Notes: a model not told the origin generated them from the sequence alone. DNA of 64,000 nucleotides from Pseudomonas putida (GCF_002741075.1 NZ_CP016634.1:698501-762500), one strand, 5' to 3'; counted from the stretch's first letter, positions 50,467 to 60,058 are shown. A program made the numbers and translations.

Positions 50467-51189
50467 TCAGCCCTTCCCAAGGGTGGTCATGGCCAAACCG
50501 GGAAAGTCTGTAATCAGGCTGTCTACGCCAAAGTCGGCGAGCCGGCGCATCAGTGCCGGTTCGTTGACCGTCCACACCGACACATGCAACCCCTGACGCT
50601 GGGCCTTGAGCAGGCGCTCGGGCGTGCAGAGTGTCCAGTTCAACGCCAGCATCTGGCAGCCATAGTTCTGGGCCACCTTCAGCGGGTCTAGCCAGGCATA
50701 CTCGGCGACCAGCCCGCGAGACACGTCCGGAACCAGTTCCAGCGCGGCGCCCAGCACCTCGCGGGAGCTGGAAGTGATGGTGATCTTGTCCAGCAGGCCG
50801 TACTGTTGCGCCAGCTCGCGAATCGCCAGTACGGTGCTGGCGGCACGGGTGCGCGAGGCGCTTTTGACCTCCAGTTGCCAATGCGCGAAGGCGCACTTCT
50901 CGAACAGTTCTTCCAGGCGTGGAATGGGGCAGGGTTGCACCCAGCCCGGGCCGCCCTTGCGTGCGTCATAGGTGACCAGCTCGGCGGCGGGGTGCTCGAC
51001 CACCTTGCCGCGTCGGCCAGTGGTGCGTTTGAGTGTCGGATCGTGGATCACCATCAGCTCATTGTCGGCCGACAGGTGCAGGTCCAGCTCGCACCGATCG
51101 ACGCCATGAGACAAGCACTGGCGGAAGCTGTTCAGGGTGTTCTCGGGCGCTTCGCCCTTGGCGCCGCGATGGCCATAGATCAGGGTCAC
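50467..51189 (-). CDS. Glycerophosphodiester phosphodiesterase
   Basis: This GDPD-family enzyme hydrolyses glycerophosphodiesters to glycerol 3-phosphate and an alcohol. The 240-residue TIM-barrel protein has the metal and catalytic pattern YGHRGAKGEAPENTLNSF, then CELDLHLSADNELMVIHDPT. No signal peptide is visible, so it should be cytosolic, like UgpQ. The GTG start at 51189 follows aaggaacgaac. It is divergent from nothing obvious and convergent with sthA. The PilZ-type gene lies 31 bases upstream and may be in the same transcript. Confidence 0.92.
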   Translation of the reverse strand: MTLIYGHRGAKGEAPENTLNSFRQCLSHGVDRCELDLHLSADNELMVIHDPTLKRTTGRRGKVVEHPAAELVTYDARKGGPGWVQPCPIPRLEELFEKCAFAHWQLEVKSASRTRAASTVLAIRELAQQYGLLDKITITSSSREVLGAALELVPDVSRGLVAEYAWLDPLKVAQNYGCQMLALNWTLCTPERLLKAQRQGLHVSVWTVNEPALMRRLADFGVDSLITDFPGLAMTTLGKG

Positions 51190-51220
51190 GTTCGTTCCTT
51201 CAGGTCAAAATAGAAAAGGC

Positions 51221-51805
51221 TCAAGAGGCGGGGTCGTTCTGTTCCAGCGCCTGGCGTCGTTGCTGTTGCTGGCGCTGCAGGATGTACCGCGCCAACAGTT
51301 GGCGCTGCGCGTCGGTCATGTCGATGAATTCGGTGCCGATCTCGTGACCGCCATCCGGGCGAGGGGCGCAGTGGGTGACCCGTGCGCGCAGCAGCAGACC
51401 AAGGGCGCGGGGCATGAGGATCATCTTCACCGCCAGTCGGGTGCCGGGGGCGATCGGTGTGGTTTGGGCGAACTCGATGCCGCCTTCGGAGAGGATCACC
51501 CGCTGGGGCTTTCCGATTTCGCCCAGCAGGGTCTGGGCGAGCACCGCGCTGAGCAGGTCGATGCGTTTGTTCTGCACCCGCAGGAAGGCGGCGAGCGTGC
51601 GGTCCTTCTCGCTCAACTGGCGCATCAGGTGCTGGGACTCGAAGTCGGCCAGGTGCAGTTCGCTGAGCAGGTTGAACAGCGGTGAAGCATCCTGCAACAG
51701 GTCTGTCTCCTGGGCTTGGGCCGTGTCCAAGGCACTGATTTCAAGTGCGATACTGTCTTCGATGCGGTAGTATTCGCGGCGATCTTCTTCGTCTAGTGTC
51801 GTCAT
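51221..51805 (-). CDS. PilZ-type protein with interrupted domain
   Basis: This 194-residue protein has an RxxxR element at its N-terminus (DRREYYRIEDSIALEIS). About 70-80 helical residues then intervene before a PilZ-like C-terminal half with ILSEGGIEFAQTTPIAPGTR and HEIGTEFIDMTDAQRQLL. The usual DxSxxG motif appears as LSEGG, lacking the Asp, so c-di-GMP binding is uncertain. ATG 51805 gives MTTLDEEDRREYYRIED; the much longer open frame upstream is antisense to lolC. It precedes the GDPD gene on the same strand and is divergent from lolC. Confidence 0.82.
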   Translation of the reverse strand: MTTLDEEDRREYYRIEDSIALEISALDTAQAQETDLLQDASPLFNLLSELHLADFESQHLMRQLSEKDRTLAAFLRVQNKRIDLLSAVLAQTLLGEIGKPQRVILSEGGIEFAQTTPIAPGTRLAVKMILMPRALGLLLRARVTHCAPRPDGGHEIGTEFIDMTDAQRQLLARYILQRQQQQRRQALEQNDPAS

Positions 51806-51898
51806 GGCGAACCCATGGTTACGGCGGTGGTCCGAGTGTAAAGCCGCTGCAGGCGCCCTGCCACAAGGACGTTCCCTTTCATCCGAACAAGCCCCGAC

Positions 51899-53149
51899 AT
51901 GTTCAGACCTCTTTTCGTATTCATCGGCACGCGTTACACCCGTGCCAAGCGTCGCAACCACTTCGTCTCGTTCATTTCGCTGACTTCGATGATCGGCCTC
52001 GCCCTGGGCGTGGTGGTGATGATCGTGGTGCTGTCGGTCATGAACGGCTTCGACCACGAGATGCGTACCCGCGTGCTGGGCATGATTCCCCATGCCACGC
52101 TCGAAACGGGCCAGCCGCTGGACAACTGGTCGGGCCTTGCTCAACAAGTAAAGCAGAATCCACAGGTGCTGGCGGTCGCGCCCTTCACCCAGATGCAGGG
52201 GTTGCTGACCCACGACGGCAGGGTGCAGAAGGTGCTGCTCAATGGCATCGACCCCGTCCAGGAGCGGCAGGTGTCGATCATCGACAACTTCCTCCTGCAG
52301 GGCAGCCTCGACAAGTTGGCGCCGGGCGAGTGGGGCATCATGATCGGCGACAAGGCCGCGGCCAAGCTGGGCGTTGGCGTTGGCGACAAGCTGACCTTCG
52401 TCGCCCCGGAGGTCAGCGTGACCCCGGCGGGCATGTTCCCGCGCATGAAGCGCTTCACCGTGGTCGGCACTTTCCACGTGGGGGCCGGCGAAATCGACGG
52501 CTACCTGGGCCTGACCAACATCAGTGACCTCTCGCGCCTGCACCGGTGGAAGGCCGATCAGGTCCAGGGCCTGCGCTTGAAGTTCGACGACCTGTTCCAG
52601 GCCCCGCGCGTGGCATGGGACATCGCCCAACGCCTGGGCGAGCAGGAGTTCTACACCCGCGACTGGACCCGCAGCCACGGCAACCTGTACCAGGCCATCC
52701 GCATGGAGAAGGCCATGATCGGCCTGTTGCTGTTGCTGATCGTGGCGGTGGCAGCGTTCAACATCATTTCCACCCTGGTGATGGTGGTCAACGACAAGCG
52801 TGGCGACATCGCCATTCTGCGTACCCTTGGCGCCACGCCGGGGCAGATCATGGCCATCTTCATGGTGCAGGGCACGGTGATCGGCGTGGTCGGCACCTTG
52901 ATCGGCGCGGTCGTCGGCATCGTCGCCGCACTCAATGTCAGTGCAGTGATCGCCGGCATCGAGAAGCTGATCGGGCACAAGTTCCTGAACGCGGATGTGT
53001 ACTTCATCGATTACCTGCCGTCGCAGATCATGGCCGAGGACGTGTGGATGGTCTGCGGTGCGGCACTGGTCCTGAGTTTCTTCGCCACCCTGTATCCGGC
53101 CTGGCGTGCGGCCCGCACCCAGCCTGCAGAGGCGCTACGTTATGAGTGA
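51899..53149 (+). CDS. lolC: Lipoprotein-releasing ABC permease LolC
   Basis: LolC is a membrane subunit of LolCDE, which extracts outer-membrane lipoproteins from the inner membrane and hands them to LolA. The 416-residue product has one N-terminal helix ([20 protein letters not shown] region), a large periplasmic domain, and three C-terminal helices with FtsX-type features ([34 protein letters not shown]). It starts [20 protein letters not shown]. Its stop overlaps the lolD reading start region, so translation is coupled. It is a paralogue of the third gene of the operon. Confidence 0.94.
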   Translation: MFRPLFVFIGTRYTRAKRRNHFVSFISLTSMIGLALGVVVMIVVLSVMNGFDHEMRTRVLGMIPHATLETGQPLDNWSGLAQQVKQNPQVLAVAPFTQMQGLLTHDGRVQKVLLNGIDPVQERQVSIIDNFLLQGSLDKLAPGEWGIMIGDKAAAKLGVGVGDKLTFVAPEVSVTPAGMFPRMKRFTVVGTFHVGAGEIDGYLGLTNISDLSRLHRWKADQVQGLRLKFDDLFQAPRVAWDIAQRLGEQEFYTRDWTRSHGNLYQAIRMEKAMIGLLLLLIVAVAAFNIISTLVMVVNDKRGDIAILRTLGATPGQIMAIFMVQGTVIGVVGTLIGAVVGIVAALNVSAVIAGIEKLIGHKFLNADVYFIDYLPSQIMAEDVWMVCGAALVLSFFATLYPAWRAARTQPAEALRYE

Positions 53150-53156
53150 GTCGCGC

Positions 53157-53837
53157 ATGAATAAAGCCGTACTGAGCTGCCGCAACCTGGGCAAGTCCTA
53201 CGAGGAAGGGCCAGAGTCGGTGAAGGTGCTGTCCGGGTTGAACCTGGAGTTGCACGCAGGTGAGCGGGTGGCCATCGTCGGCAGTTCCGGCTCTGGCAAA
53301 AGCACCTTGCTCAACCTGCTCGGTGGCCTCGACACCCCAACCCAAGGCAGCGTCTGGCTGGCAGGCGAAGAGCTGTCGGCCCTCGGCGAGCGTGCCCGGG
53401 GCCTGCTGCGCAACCGTGCGCTGGGCTTCGTCTATCAGTTCCACCACTTGCTGCCAGAATTCACTGCCCTGGAGAACGCCTGCATGCCGCTGCTGATCGG
53501 TCGCACGCCGATCCCCGAAGCGCGCGAGCGTGCCGAGGCACTGCTCAAGCGGGTGGGTCTGGGGCATCGCCTCAATCACAAGCCGGCCGAGCTCTCAGGT
53601 GGCGAGCGTCAGCGCGTGGCGATTGCTCGCGCGCTGGTTAACCGCCCTGGCCTGGTGATGCTCGACGAGCCCACCGGCAACCTGGACCACCACACGGCCC
53701 TGGGCATCCAGGAATTGATGCAAGAGCTTTCCAGTGCTTCGCAGACAGCGTTCCTGGTAGTGACGCACGACCTGAACCTGGCGCGCCAGATGGACCGTGT
53801 GCTGCACCTGGAAGACGGTCGCCTGGTGCCGATCTGA
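53157..53837 (+). CDS. lolD: Lipoprotein-releasing ATPase LolD
   Basis: LolD powers the LolCDE lipoprotein extractor. The product of 226 residues has Walker [18 protein letters not shown] near residue 41, the signature [15 protein letters not shown], and Walker [16 protein letters not shown] 53157 ([20 protein letters not shown]) aligns with the usual family start; ATG 53142, overlapping the lolC stop, would add five residues and is equally usable for coupling. It lies between the two permease genes. Confidence 0.95.
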   Translation: MNKAVLSCRNLGKSYEEGPESVKVLSGLNLELHAGERVAIVGSSGSGKSTLLNLLGGLDTPTQGSVWLAGEELSALGERARGLLRNRALGFVYQFHHLLPEFTALENACMPLLIGRTPIPEARERAEALLKRVGLGHRLNHKPAELSGGERQRVAIARALVNRPGLVMLDEPTGNLDHHTALGIQELMQELSSASQTAFLVVTHDLNLARQMDRVLHLEDGRLVPI

Positions 53838-53898
53838 GTCGATTGCACGGCGCGGCACGGGCTGCGCCGTAACCTTTTTTCATTGGGTGTTCTCGTAC

Positions 53899-55143
53899 AT
53901 GTTCAGACCCTTGCCCTTGTTCATCGGTGCTCGCTACACCCGTGCCAAGCGCCGCAACCAATTCATCTCGTTCATCTCCATGACCTCGATGATCGGCCTG
54001 TCCCTGGGCGTGCTGGCGATGATCGTGGTGCTGTCGGTGATGAACGGTTTCCAGCGGGAGATGAGTTCGCGCATCCTGGGCCTTGTGCCTCACGCCAGCA
54101 TCCTGGGGGTGCAGCCGCTGGATGACTGGCGCAAGGTGGCCGATGCGGCGCTGAAGAACCCGGCCGTGGTGGCGGCTGCGCCGATCACGGAGATGGAGGG
54201 TATGCTGTCGTACAAAGGCGCGATGCAGCCGATCCAGGTCAGCGGCATCGACCCGGCCGAGGAGGGTAAGGTCTCCATCGTCGGTCAGCATATCGTTCAG
54301 GGGCACCTGCAGGACCTGGTCCCGGGCGAGTATGGCGTGGTCATCGGTGAGCTGACCGCGCGGCGTTTTCGCCTCAATACCGGCGACAAGCTGACACTGA
54401 TCGTTCCCGAAATCAGCAAGGCCCCCGGCGGCATCACGCCGCGTATGCAGCGCCTGACTGTGGTCGGCATCTTCAAGGTGGGCGCCGAGCTCGACGGCTC
54501 CCAGGCCTACATCCATGTTGCCGATGCCGGCGAGATGCAGCGCTGGGCGCCGGGCAGCGTGCAGGGCGTGCGCCTGAAACTGCACGACCTGTATGCCGCG
54601 CCCGAAGTGTCCAAGGTGATCGCTGCGGGCCTTGGCAATGACTACCGCGCCGATGACTGGTCGCACACCCAGGGCAGCCTGTTCAGTGCCATGAAGATGG
54701 AAAAGACCATGATCGGCCTATTGCTGATGATGATCATCGCGGTGGCGGCGTTCAACATCATCGCCACCCTGGTGATGGTGGTGAACGACAAGGGCTCGGA
54801 TATCGCCATCTTGCGGACCATCGGTGCGACGCCTGCGCAGATCATGGGGACGTTCATGGTTCAGGGGTCGCTGATCGGTATCGTCGGTACCTTGGTCGGT
54901 GGCGTGCTCGGGGTGATCGCGGCCTTCAACGTCAGCCAGATCGTCGGCTGGCTGGAGCGGATCAGTGGGCAGCACATCTTCACTTCCGATGTGTACTTCA
55001 TCAGCAGCCTGCCGTCGGACCTGCAATGGGAAGATGTGGCGATCATCTGTACCGCTGGGCTGGTCATGAGCTTCCTGGCCACGATCTACCCGGCATATCG
55101 GGCTTCCCAGGTGGAACCGGCGATGGCGCTGCGTTACGAATAA
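53899..55143 (+). CDS. lolE: Lipoprotein-releasing ABC permease LolE-type
   Basis: This is the second permease subunit of LolCDE, 414 residues, starting [20 protein letters not shown]. Layout is as in LolC: one N-terminal helix, a large periplasmic domain, and three C-terminal helices ([33 protein letters not shown]). The close similarity to the first gene shows a duplicated pair; which is C and which is E follows only from gene order. It is convergent with the copper sensor-kinase gene. Confidence 0.92.
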   Translation: MFRPLPLFIGARYTRAKRRNQFISFISMTSMIGLSLGVLAMIVVLSVMNGFQREMSSRILGLVPHASILGVQPLDDWRKVADAALKNPAVVAAAPITEMEGMLSYKGAMQPIQVSGIDPAEEGKVSIVGQHIVQGHLQDLVPGEYGVVIGELTARRFRLNTGDKLTLIVPEISKAPGGITPRMQRLTVVGIFKVGAELDGSQAYIHVADAGEMQRWAPGSVQGVRLKLHDLYAAPEVSKVIAAGLGNDYRADDWSHTQGSLFSAMKMEKTMIGLLLMMIIAVAAFNIIATLVMVVNDKGSDIAILRTIGATPAQIMGTFMVQGSLIGIVGTLVGGVLGVIAAFNVSQIVGWLERISGQHIFTSDVYFISSLPSDLQWEDVAIICTAGLVMSFLATIYPAYRASQVEPAMALRYE

Positions 55144-55215
55144 GTGCCTGTGGGGGCGCTTTTGCACCCCTCTCGCCACACAAGGCCGCTCAGATTGGGC
55201 TGCGAGGCAGCCCCG

Positions 55216-56562
55216 TCACACTTCAGGCAACTCGATCACGAACCGCGTCCAACCCTCTGCGCACTCGGCGCGGATGTCCCCACCATGGGCCTGGATGATC
55301 GAACGGGTGATCGCCAGCCCCAATCCCGCATGTTCGCTGCTGCCTTCCCGCCGTGCCGGGTCTGCCCGATAGAAGCGGTCGAAGAGCCTTGGCAGCACGA
55401 CCGGCGCAATCGCGGGGCCGGTGTTGGCCACGATGATGTGTGCCCCCGGGCTCAGCGACACACGGATATCGCCACCTTGCGGGGTGAAACGCAGGGCGTT
55501 GTCCAGCAGGTTGGACAGCGCTCGGCGCAGCATGTGTCGGTCACCCTCCAGCCGTGCCTCACCTTCGCGCATCAAGCGGACCTCTGCGTCTTCGGCCAGC
55601 GGCGCGTAGTACTCCAGCAGGGCATCCACTTCCGCAGCCAGGTCCAGTGCCTCGCGGTTGGGCATCAGCAGGCCGTGATCGGCCTTGGCCAGGTAGAGCA
55701 TGTCGTTGACCAACTGCGCCATCCATTGCAACTCTTCCAGGTTGCCGTGCAGAGCCTCGCGATACTCGTCGAGACTACGCGGGCGGGTGAGGGTGACCTG
55801 GGTGTGGGTCAGCAGGTTGGACAGTGGCGTGCGCAGCTCATGGGCGATGTCGGCGGAAAACGCCGAAAGGCGCTGGAAGGCATCGTCCAGGCGTTGCAGC
55901 ATGGCATTGACGGTACTCGCCAACTCGGCCAGTTCCTCGGGCATCTGGGTCACAGGCAAGCGGGTTGTCAGGGAGCGGGCATTGACGCTGGCAGCCACTT
56001 CACCCATCTGGCGCAAGGGGCGCAGCCCGCGACGGGCAGCCCAGGCCCCGAGCAGCGCGGTGGCCAAAGCCGAAAGGCCGACGGTCAGCCAGATCAGGCG
56101 CTGCATGCCTTGCAGAAAGTGCTGGTGGTGGGTGATGTCTAGCAACAAGGTCAACCGGGCCGAGCCAGGGTTGCCTTCGTCGAGCTGGATGCACAGGCTG
56201 CGATAGTCCACGCCGTCGGCATGCAGGGTGGCGAGCCCTGCGTGTGTGGGGGTGTCCGGCAGGCCGCTGCGGCTGTCGAACCACAGCGCGCCATCGGCGC
56301 CGCGGATGCGCAAAGCCAGATCGGCCTGGTGGCTCAGTTCGTTGCGCAGGGCCGGCAGGCGCGACGCCAGGTCGCCGGGACGGGCGACGCCGTCGAGCAG
56401 GGTGCGCATCAAGGACAGCCGGCCATTGAGCAGTTGCTGGTCCAGTTCGATGAAATGGCGTTCGCTGGCGCGGCTGAACAACAGGCCAGCGGTCAGCGAG
56501 ACGGCTGCGGTGCAGGCGGCGAACAGCAGGGCCAGGCGCCCGCCCAGCGACAGGCGTGGCAT
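55216..56562 (-). CDS. cinS: Copper-type sensor histidine kinase (CinS/CusS-like)
   Basis: This 448-residue inner-membrane kinase has two predicted membrane helices at about residues 10-30 and 135-158 around a periplasmic sensor of ~105 residues. HAMP, HisKA (phospho-His in SADIAHELRTPLSNLL) and ATPase domains follow (LSNLLDNALRFTPQGG, HAGLGLAITRSIIQAHGG). Its start overlaps the regulator stop by one base. By position next to the cupredoxin-queF genes it corresponds to CinS of P. putida KT2440, described as copper-responsive. The metal specificity is inferred from context. Confidence 0.88.
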   Translation of the reverse strand: MPRLSLGGRLALLFAACTAAVSLTAGLLFSRASERHFIELDQQLLNGRLSLMRTLLDGVARPGDLASRLPALRNELSHQADLALRIRGADGALWFDSRSGLPDTPTHAGLATLHADGVDYRSLCIQLDEGNPGSARLTLLLDITHHQHFLQGMQRLIWLTVGLSALATALLGAWAARRGLRPLRQMGEVAASVNARSLTTRLPVTQMPEELAELASTVNAMLQRLDDAFQRLSAFSADIAHELRTPLSNLLTHTQVTLTRPRSLDEYREALHGNLEELQWMAQLVNDMLYLAKADHGLLMPNREALDLAAEVDALLEYYAPLAEDAEVRLMREGEARLEGDRHMLRRALSNLLDNALRFTPQGGDIRVSLSPGAHIIVANTGPAIAPVVLPRLFDRFYRADPARREGSSEHAGLGLAITRSIIQAHGGDIRAECAEGWTRFVIELPEV

Positions 56563-57242
56563 CAGTCTTGGCGCTCCTCGAGTACATAGCCCATGCCGCG
56601 CACGGTGTGGATCAGCTTGTTGTCGTGGTGATCGTCGATCTTCAGGCGCAGGCGTCGGATCGCTACCTCGATGACGTTGGTGTCGCTGTCGAAGTTCATG
56701 TCCCAGACTTGCGAGGCGATCAGTGATTTGGGGAGTACCTCGCCCTGGCGGCGCAACAGCAGTTCGAGCAGGGCGAACTCCTTGGCGGTCAGGTCGATGC
56801 GCTGGCCGGCGCGCTCGGCGCGTCGGCGGATCAGGTCCAGGCGCAGGTCAGCCAGGCCCAATTGTGTATCTTGGCTGGAATTGGCGCCGCGGCGCAGCAG
56901 CGTGCGCACCCTGGCCAGCAGCTCGGAGAAGGCGAAGGGTTTGACTAGATAGTCGTCCGCGCCCAGCTCCAGGCCGTGGACCCGGTCCTCCACGGCATCG
57001 CGGGCGGTGAGGAACAGCACGGGAGTTTCCAGGCCCGCCTGGCGAACAGCCTGGAGGATCTGCCAGCCGTCGCGCCCTGGGAGCATGACATCGAGGATCA
57101 GCAGGTCATGGTCGCCGGTCAGGGCCAGGTGCTGGCCGATGTCGCCATCGCAGGCGAGCTCGGTGGTAAAGCCGGCCTCGCTCAGCCCTTGGCGCAAGTA
57201 TTGGCCCGTCTTGATCTGGTCTTCGACGATCAGCAGTTTCAT
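56562..57242 (-). CDS. cinR: OmpR-type response regulator (CinR/CusR-like)
   Basis: This 226-residue regulator has a receiver ([20 protein letters not shown], phosphorylated Asp in [14 protein letters not shown], Lys in [14 protein letters not shown]) and a winged-helix domain ([40 protein letters not shown]). These match CusR/CopR-type metal regulators closely. It is transcribed with the kinase and is divergent from the cupredoxin gene, sharing a 205-bp region with a Cus-type box. Confidence 0.92.
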   Translation of the reverse strand: MKLLIVEDQIKTGQYLRQGLSEAGFTTELACDGDIGQHLALTGDHDLLILDVMLPGRDGWQILQAVRQAGLETPVLFLTARDAVEDRVHGLELGADDYLVKPFAFSELLARVRTLLRRGANSSQDTQLGLADLRLDLIRRRAERAGQRIDLTAKEFALLELLLRRQGEVLPKSLIASQVWDMNFDSDTNVIEVAIRRLRLKIDDHHDNKLIHTVRGMGYVLEERQD

Positions 57243-57358
57243 GTCCTGTCCATAGTTCAGAAAAGGGCGTGCCTATCCCTGAGGGTGTGGTCAAAGACTC
57301 CCTGTTGGGGACGAGGTGATGGCTGAAATGATACGTGACTCTGGCGATCATCACCGAA

Positions 57359-57387
57359 GCTGACAACGTTGTAATGTTTCTGTCAGC
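57359..57387. promoter_or_regulatory. CusR/CopR-type operator of the cin locus
   Basis: Within the divergent cinR/cinA gap, tgacaa-cg-ttgtaa matches the Cus/Cop box pattern TGACAAnnTTGTnA. It overlaps a second, wider dyad, gctgaca (57359-57365) with tgtcagc (57381-57387). It lies about 60-90 bases before the cinA ATG, with a tatagag -10-like element near 57406 between them. Confidence 0.8.
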
Positions 57388-57447
57388 TAACCGCCAGCAG
57401 CACCCTTATAGAGTGGAACTCATCCCGCTGTAACCGTTGGAGTCTTC

Positions 57448-57975
57448 ATGAAACACCTGTTCATCGCCGCCGCCCTGGTTCTAGTCAGCCTGCCCACGCT
57501 GGCAAGTGAGGCAAAAACCTTCGCCTTTGGCGAGCCGGCCCCAGCGTCCAAGGCCACCCGGACCGTCGAGGTCGTACTCAAGGACATTGCTTTCGAGCCT
57601 ACGAGTCTCGAGGTCAAGGCTGGCGAGACTGTCCGCTTTGTCCTGATCAACCAGGGCAAACTGCCTCATGAGTTCAACTTGGGCGACAAGGCCATGCATG
57701 CCGAGCATCAGAAGCAGATGCTGGCCATGCCAGGCATGAGCATGAGTCACGAGGGCATGAACCACGAAGGCATGGACCACGGCGCCATGGCTGGCATGGA
57801 TCACGGCCAGATGATGGGCGAACATGGCCATGACGCCGGCAACACGGTCCTGGTGCAGCCTGGTCAGCGAGCCGAACTGACCTGGACCTTCCGCAAGTCT
57901 GCGCCTATCGAGTTCGCCTGCAACGTCCCTGGTCATTACCAGGCCGGTATGGTCGGGAAACTGACCATCGAGTGA
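57448..57975 (+). CDS. cinA: Periplasmic Met/His-rich cupredoxin (CinA-like)
   Basis: This 175-residue azurin/plastocyanin-like copper protein has a signal peptide ([20 protein letters not shown]). A type-1 copper site is complete: His74 in KLPHEFNLG, then Cys158, His163 and Met168 in [11 protein letters not shown]. Between them lies a ~45-residue insert rich in Met and His ([18 protein letters not shown] region), a probable soft-metal scavenging segment. It is preceded by the Cus-type box and followed by queF 65 bases later. It matches CinA of the KT2440 cin locus. Confidence 0.93.
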   Translation: MKHLFIAAALVLVSLPTLASEAKTFAFGEPAPASKATRTVEVVLKDIAFEPTSLEVKAGETVRFVLINQGKLPHEFNLGDKAMHAEHQKQMLAMPGMSMSHEGMNHEGMDHGAMAGMDHGQMMGEHGHDAGNTVLVQPGQRAELTWTFRKSAPIEFACNVPGHYQAGMVGKLTIE

Positions 57976-58040
57976 CTTCGATCCCAAGGCGGGAAGCAAA
58001 ACCGGTAGAATGGCCCATCACGATTTTTCAGGTCAGCTCC

Positions 58041-58871
58041 ATGCATCCCGCCGCCGAACATTCCCCGCTGGGTAAAGCCAGCGAGTACATCGCCACGTAC
58101 ACTCCTTCGTTGCTGTTCCCCATTCCGCGCGCGGCCAAGTGGGCCGAGTTGGGCGTGACCGCCCAGACCCTGCCGTGGCAGGGTGTGGACTACTGGAACT
58201 GTTTCGAGCTGTCCTGGTTGCTGCCTTCGGGCAAACCCGTGGTGGCCATCGGTGAGTTCGCCATCCCGGCCGATTCGCCCAACATCATCGAATCCAAGTC
58301 GTTCAAGCTGTATTTGAACTCCTTGAACCAGACCGTCTTCGCTTCCAGCGGCGAACTGCAGGCCTGCCTGGAAAAAGACCTCTCCGCTGCTGCCGGCAAG
58401 GCTGTCGCTGTCCGTGTGCGCACCTTGGCGGCCCTTGAGGCCCAGGGTGTGGTGGCGTTGCCAGGCCAATGCATCGATGAACTCGAGGTGAGCATCAGCA
58501 ACTACGAGCAGCCCCAGCCGGAGCTGCTGCAATGCGACTCGCAACGTGTGGTGGAGGAGGCGGTGCACAGCCATCTGCTCAAGTCCAACTGCCCGGTCAC
58601 CGGGCAACCGGACTGGGGAAGCGTCGTGGTGGAGTACAAAGGCCTGGCGCTGGATCACGCGAGCCTGCTGAGCTACCTGGTGAGTTTCCGCCAGCACTCG
58701 GACTTCCATGAGCAGTGCGTCGAGCGCATTTATCTGGACCTCTTGCGCCTGCTCAAGCCAGAGCACCTGACCGTGTATGCGCGCTATGTGCGTCGTGGCG
58801 GCCTGGACATCAACCCGTACCGCAGCACCGGCGCGATCAGCCCAGACAATCAGCGGTTGGTTCGGCAGTAA
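58041..58871 (+). CDS. queF: NADPH-dependent preQ0 reductase QueF (CinQ)
   Basis: QueF reduces the nitrile of 7-cyano-7-deazaguanine to preQ1 in queuosine synthesis. The 276-residue, two-lobed (YqfO-long) form has the catalytic Cys in [15 protein letters not shown] and the N-lobe motif [18 protein letters not shown] 58041 after caggtcagctcc starts [11 protein letters not shown]; the upstream extension overlaps cinA. Being downstream of cinA with a short gap, it should be co-transcribed and thus copper-induced, as reported for CinQ in P. putida. A GC-rich dyad follows at 58878. Confidence 0.95.
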   Translation: MHPAAEHSPLGKASEYIATYTPSLLFPIPRAAKWAELGVTAQTLPWQGVDYWNCFELSWLLPSGKPVVAIGEFAIPADSPNIIESKSFKLYLNSLNQTVFASSGELQACLEKDLSAAAGKAVAVRVRTLAALEAQGVVALPGQCIDELEVSISNYEQPQPELLQCDSQRVVEEAVHSHLLKSNCPVTGQPDWGSVVVEYKGLALDHASLLSYLVSFRQHSDFHEQCVERIYLDLLRLLKPEHLTVYARYVRRGGLDINPYRSTGAISPDNQRLVRQ

Positions 58872-58877
58872 GGAAAA

Positions 58878-58916
58878 TCGGGGCTGCTGGGCAGCCCCGA
58901 GACAGGCTTTTTGGGT
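58878..58916 (+). terminator. cinA-queF terminator
   Basis: The stem tcggggctgc-tggg-cagccccga is followed, after a few bases, by cttttt. It lies seven bases after the queF stop and abuts the convergent DUF4404 gene. Confidence 0.7.
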
Positions 58917-59179
58917 CAGATACCCATGCTATGCAGGTAGTTGGCAATATTGCGCAGCGTGGCGGTCAGGTCGGGGTGGTCGACCTCGAAGCGTTCGATG
59001 GCGAGGTTCACACCGTCAACCAGGTTGTTGTCGGGCGTGGCTTCCTCAAGCTTGAGTTGCGCCTCTATCTGTCTCGCTTCTTCGTGCAGGCTCGCGAGTT
59101 CTTCGTCCGACAGCGGTACATTCCGATCCAGTTGCTCGCGCAGGCTATTGAGTCGCTCTTGCAGTTCGCGGGCGGGCAT
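58916..59179 (-). CDS. DUF4404 family protein
   Basis: This 87-residue, acidic, helical protein starts MPARELQERLNSLREQLDRN. Its first half is predicted coiled coil (DEELASLHEEARQIEAQLKL) and its C-terminus is IERFEVDHPDLTATLRNIAN. No function is known for the family. ATG 59179 was chosen because agggagaacaccca precedes it. The upstream in-frame extension is not supported. Confidence 0.85.
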   Translation of the reverse strand: MPARELQERLNSLREQLDRNVPLSDEELASLHEEARQIEAQLKLEEATPDNNLVDGVNLAIERFEVDHPDLTATLRNIANYLHSMGI

Positions 59180-59302
59180 TGGGTGTTCTCCCTCTATGGC
59201 TTGGCAAGGCATGGACCTTCGCGACGGTGCAAAGGTTCTGGCCTGTCTCCAAGCGTAATCCACCTGCAGGCGCTTTGCATGATCGGCGTCAACGACCCTG
59301 TA

Positions 59303-59866
59303 TCAGGGCTTTTCGCCCTTGCGTCGACGTAGCGCGATGTCCGCCAGGCATGTTTCGAGCGCCTCCAGATGGTCGATCACCGAATGCGCGCCGAGGCCGA
59401 ACAACTCCAGTGTCGCCTTGCCGCGGGCCAGTTCGCGCGCTTGCTCGGTCATCGCCTGCCATTGGCTGGAGCCGACATCGCACGACGGGCTGCTGTTGGC
59501 CAGGCCGACGGTCCACAGCCCTGCGTTGAGGCCTGATTGCAGCAGGCGCGGATCGCCGCTGACCAGCACGCAGCCGTCCAGGCGAGCGCTCTGCAAGGTC
59601 ATCAGCGCCTGCCAGCAGGCATTGGGGGCGGGCCAAGGACTATCATTGACGGCGTGCCCTGGCAGCCAGTCTGGCAACACGTTGGCCAGACGCTTGCCCT
59701 GGCTGGTGCTCAACTCATCGAGCCATATGCAGGGTACTTGGTGCTTGCGCAGAACCGAGAGGGTGTCCAGCGCCCCAGGCGCGGGCAGGGGACTGCCGTT
59801 GACCGCCTGGACCAGGCAGCCACGCAGGCCAAAGAGCACGGCGGTGAAGGCGGATGCATCTTCCAT
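59303..59866 (-). CDS. HAD-fold protein lacking the catalytic aspartates
   Basis: This 187-residue protein has the outline of a haloacid-dehalogenase (phosphonatase-like) fold: a motif-I strand TAVLFGLRGCLVQA, then GALDTLSVLRKHQVPCIWLD, and a motif-IV strand GCVLVSGDPRLLQSGLNAGL. Motif I should read DxDxT; here it is FGLRG, so the nucleophilic Asp and its partner are absent and the protein is unlikely to be a HAD phosphatase. ATG 59866 follows gagggacgctgcc. The function is unknown; a binding or regulatory role is possible. Confidence 0.7.
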   Translation of the reverse strand: MEDASAFTAVLFGLRGCLVQAVNGSPLPAPGALDTLSVLRKHQVPCIWLDELSTSQGKRLANVLPDWLPGHAVNDSPWPAPNACWQALMTLQSARLDGCVLVSGDPRLLQSGLNAGLWTVGLANSSPSCDVGSSQWQAMTEQARELARGKATLELFGLGAHSVIDHLEALETCLADIALRRRKGEKP

Positions 59867-60058
59867 GGCAGCGTCCCTCAAATAGTCCGTAGGCTAGCGA
59901 GCGCGCGTTACTGCTGGATGACAGCGCAACAGTTGTTCACATAAATTTGAATAAAAAAGTGTAAAGCTGCTTATCAGCCGATGAGCCTTTATACTGGTGT
60001 CTTAATTTTGCAGTGCACCAGCGTGCCTGTTGCCGTCAAATCCGATGGAGAAACATCT

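Noticed and set aside
51806..52978. N-terminal extension of the PilZ-type gene
   Set aside because: The extension is antisense to lolC; the real start at 51805 gives the complete RxxxR-bearing protein.
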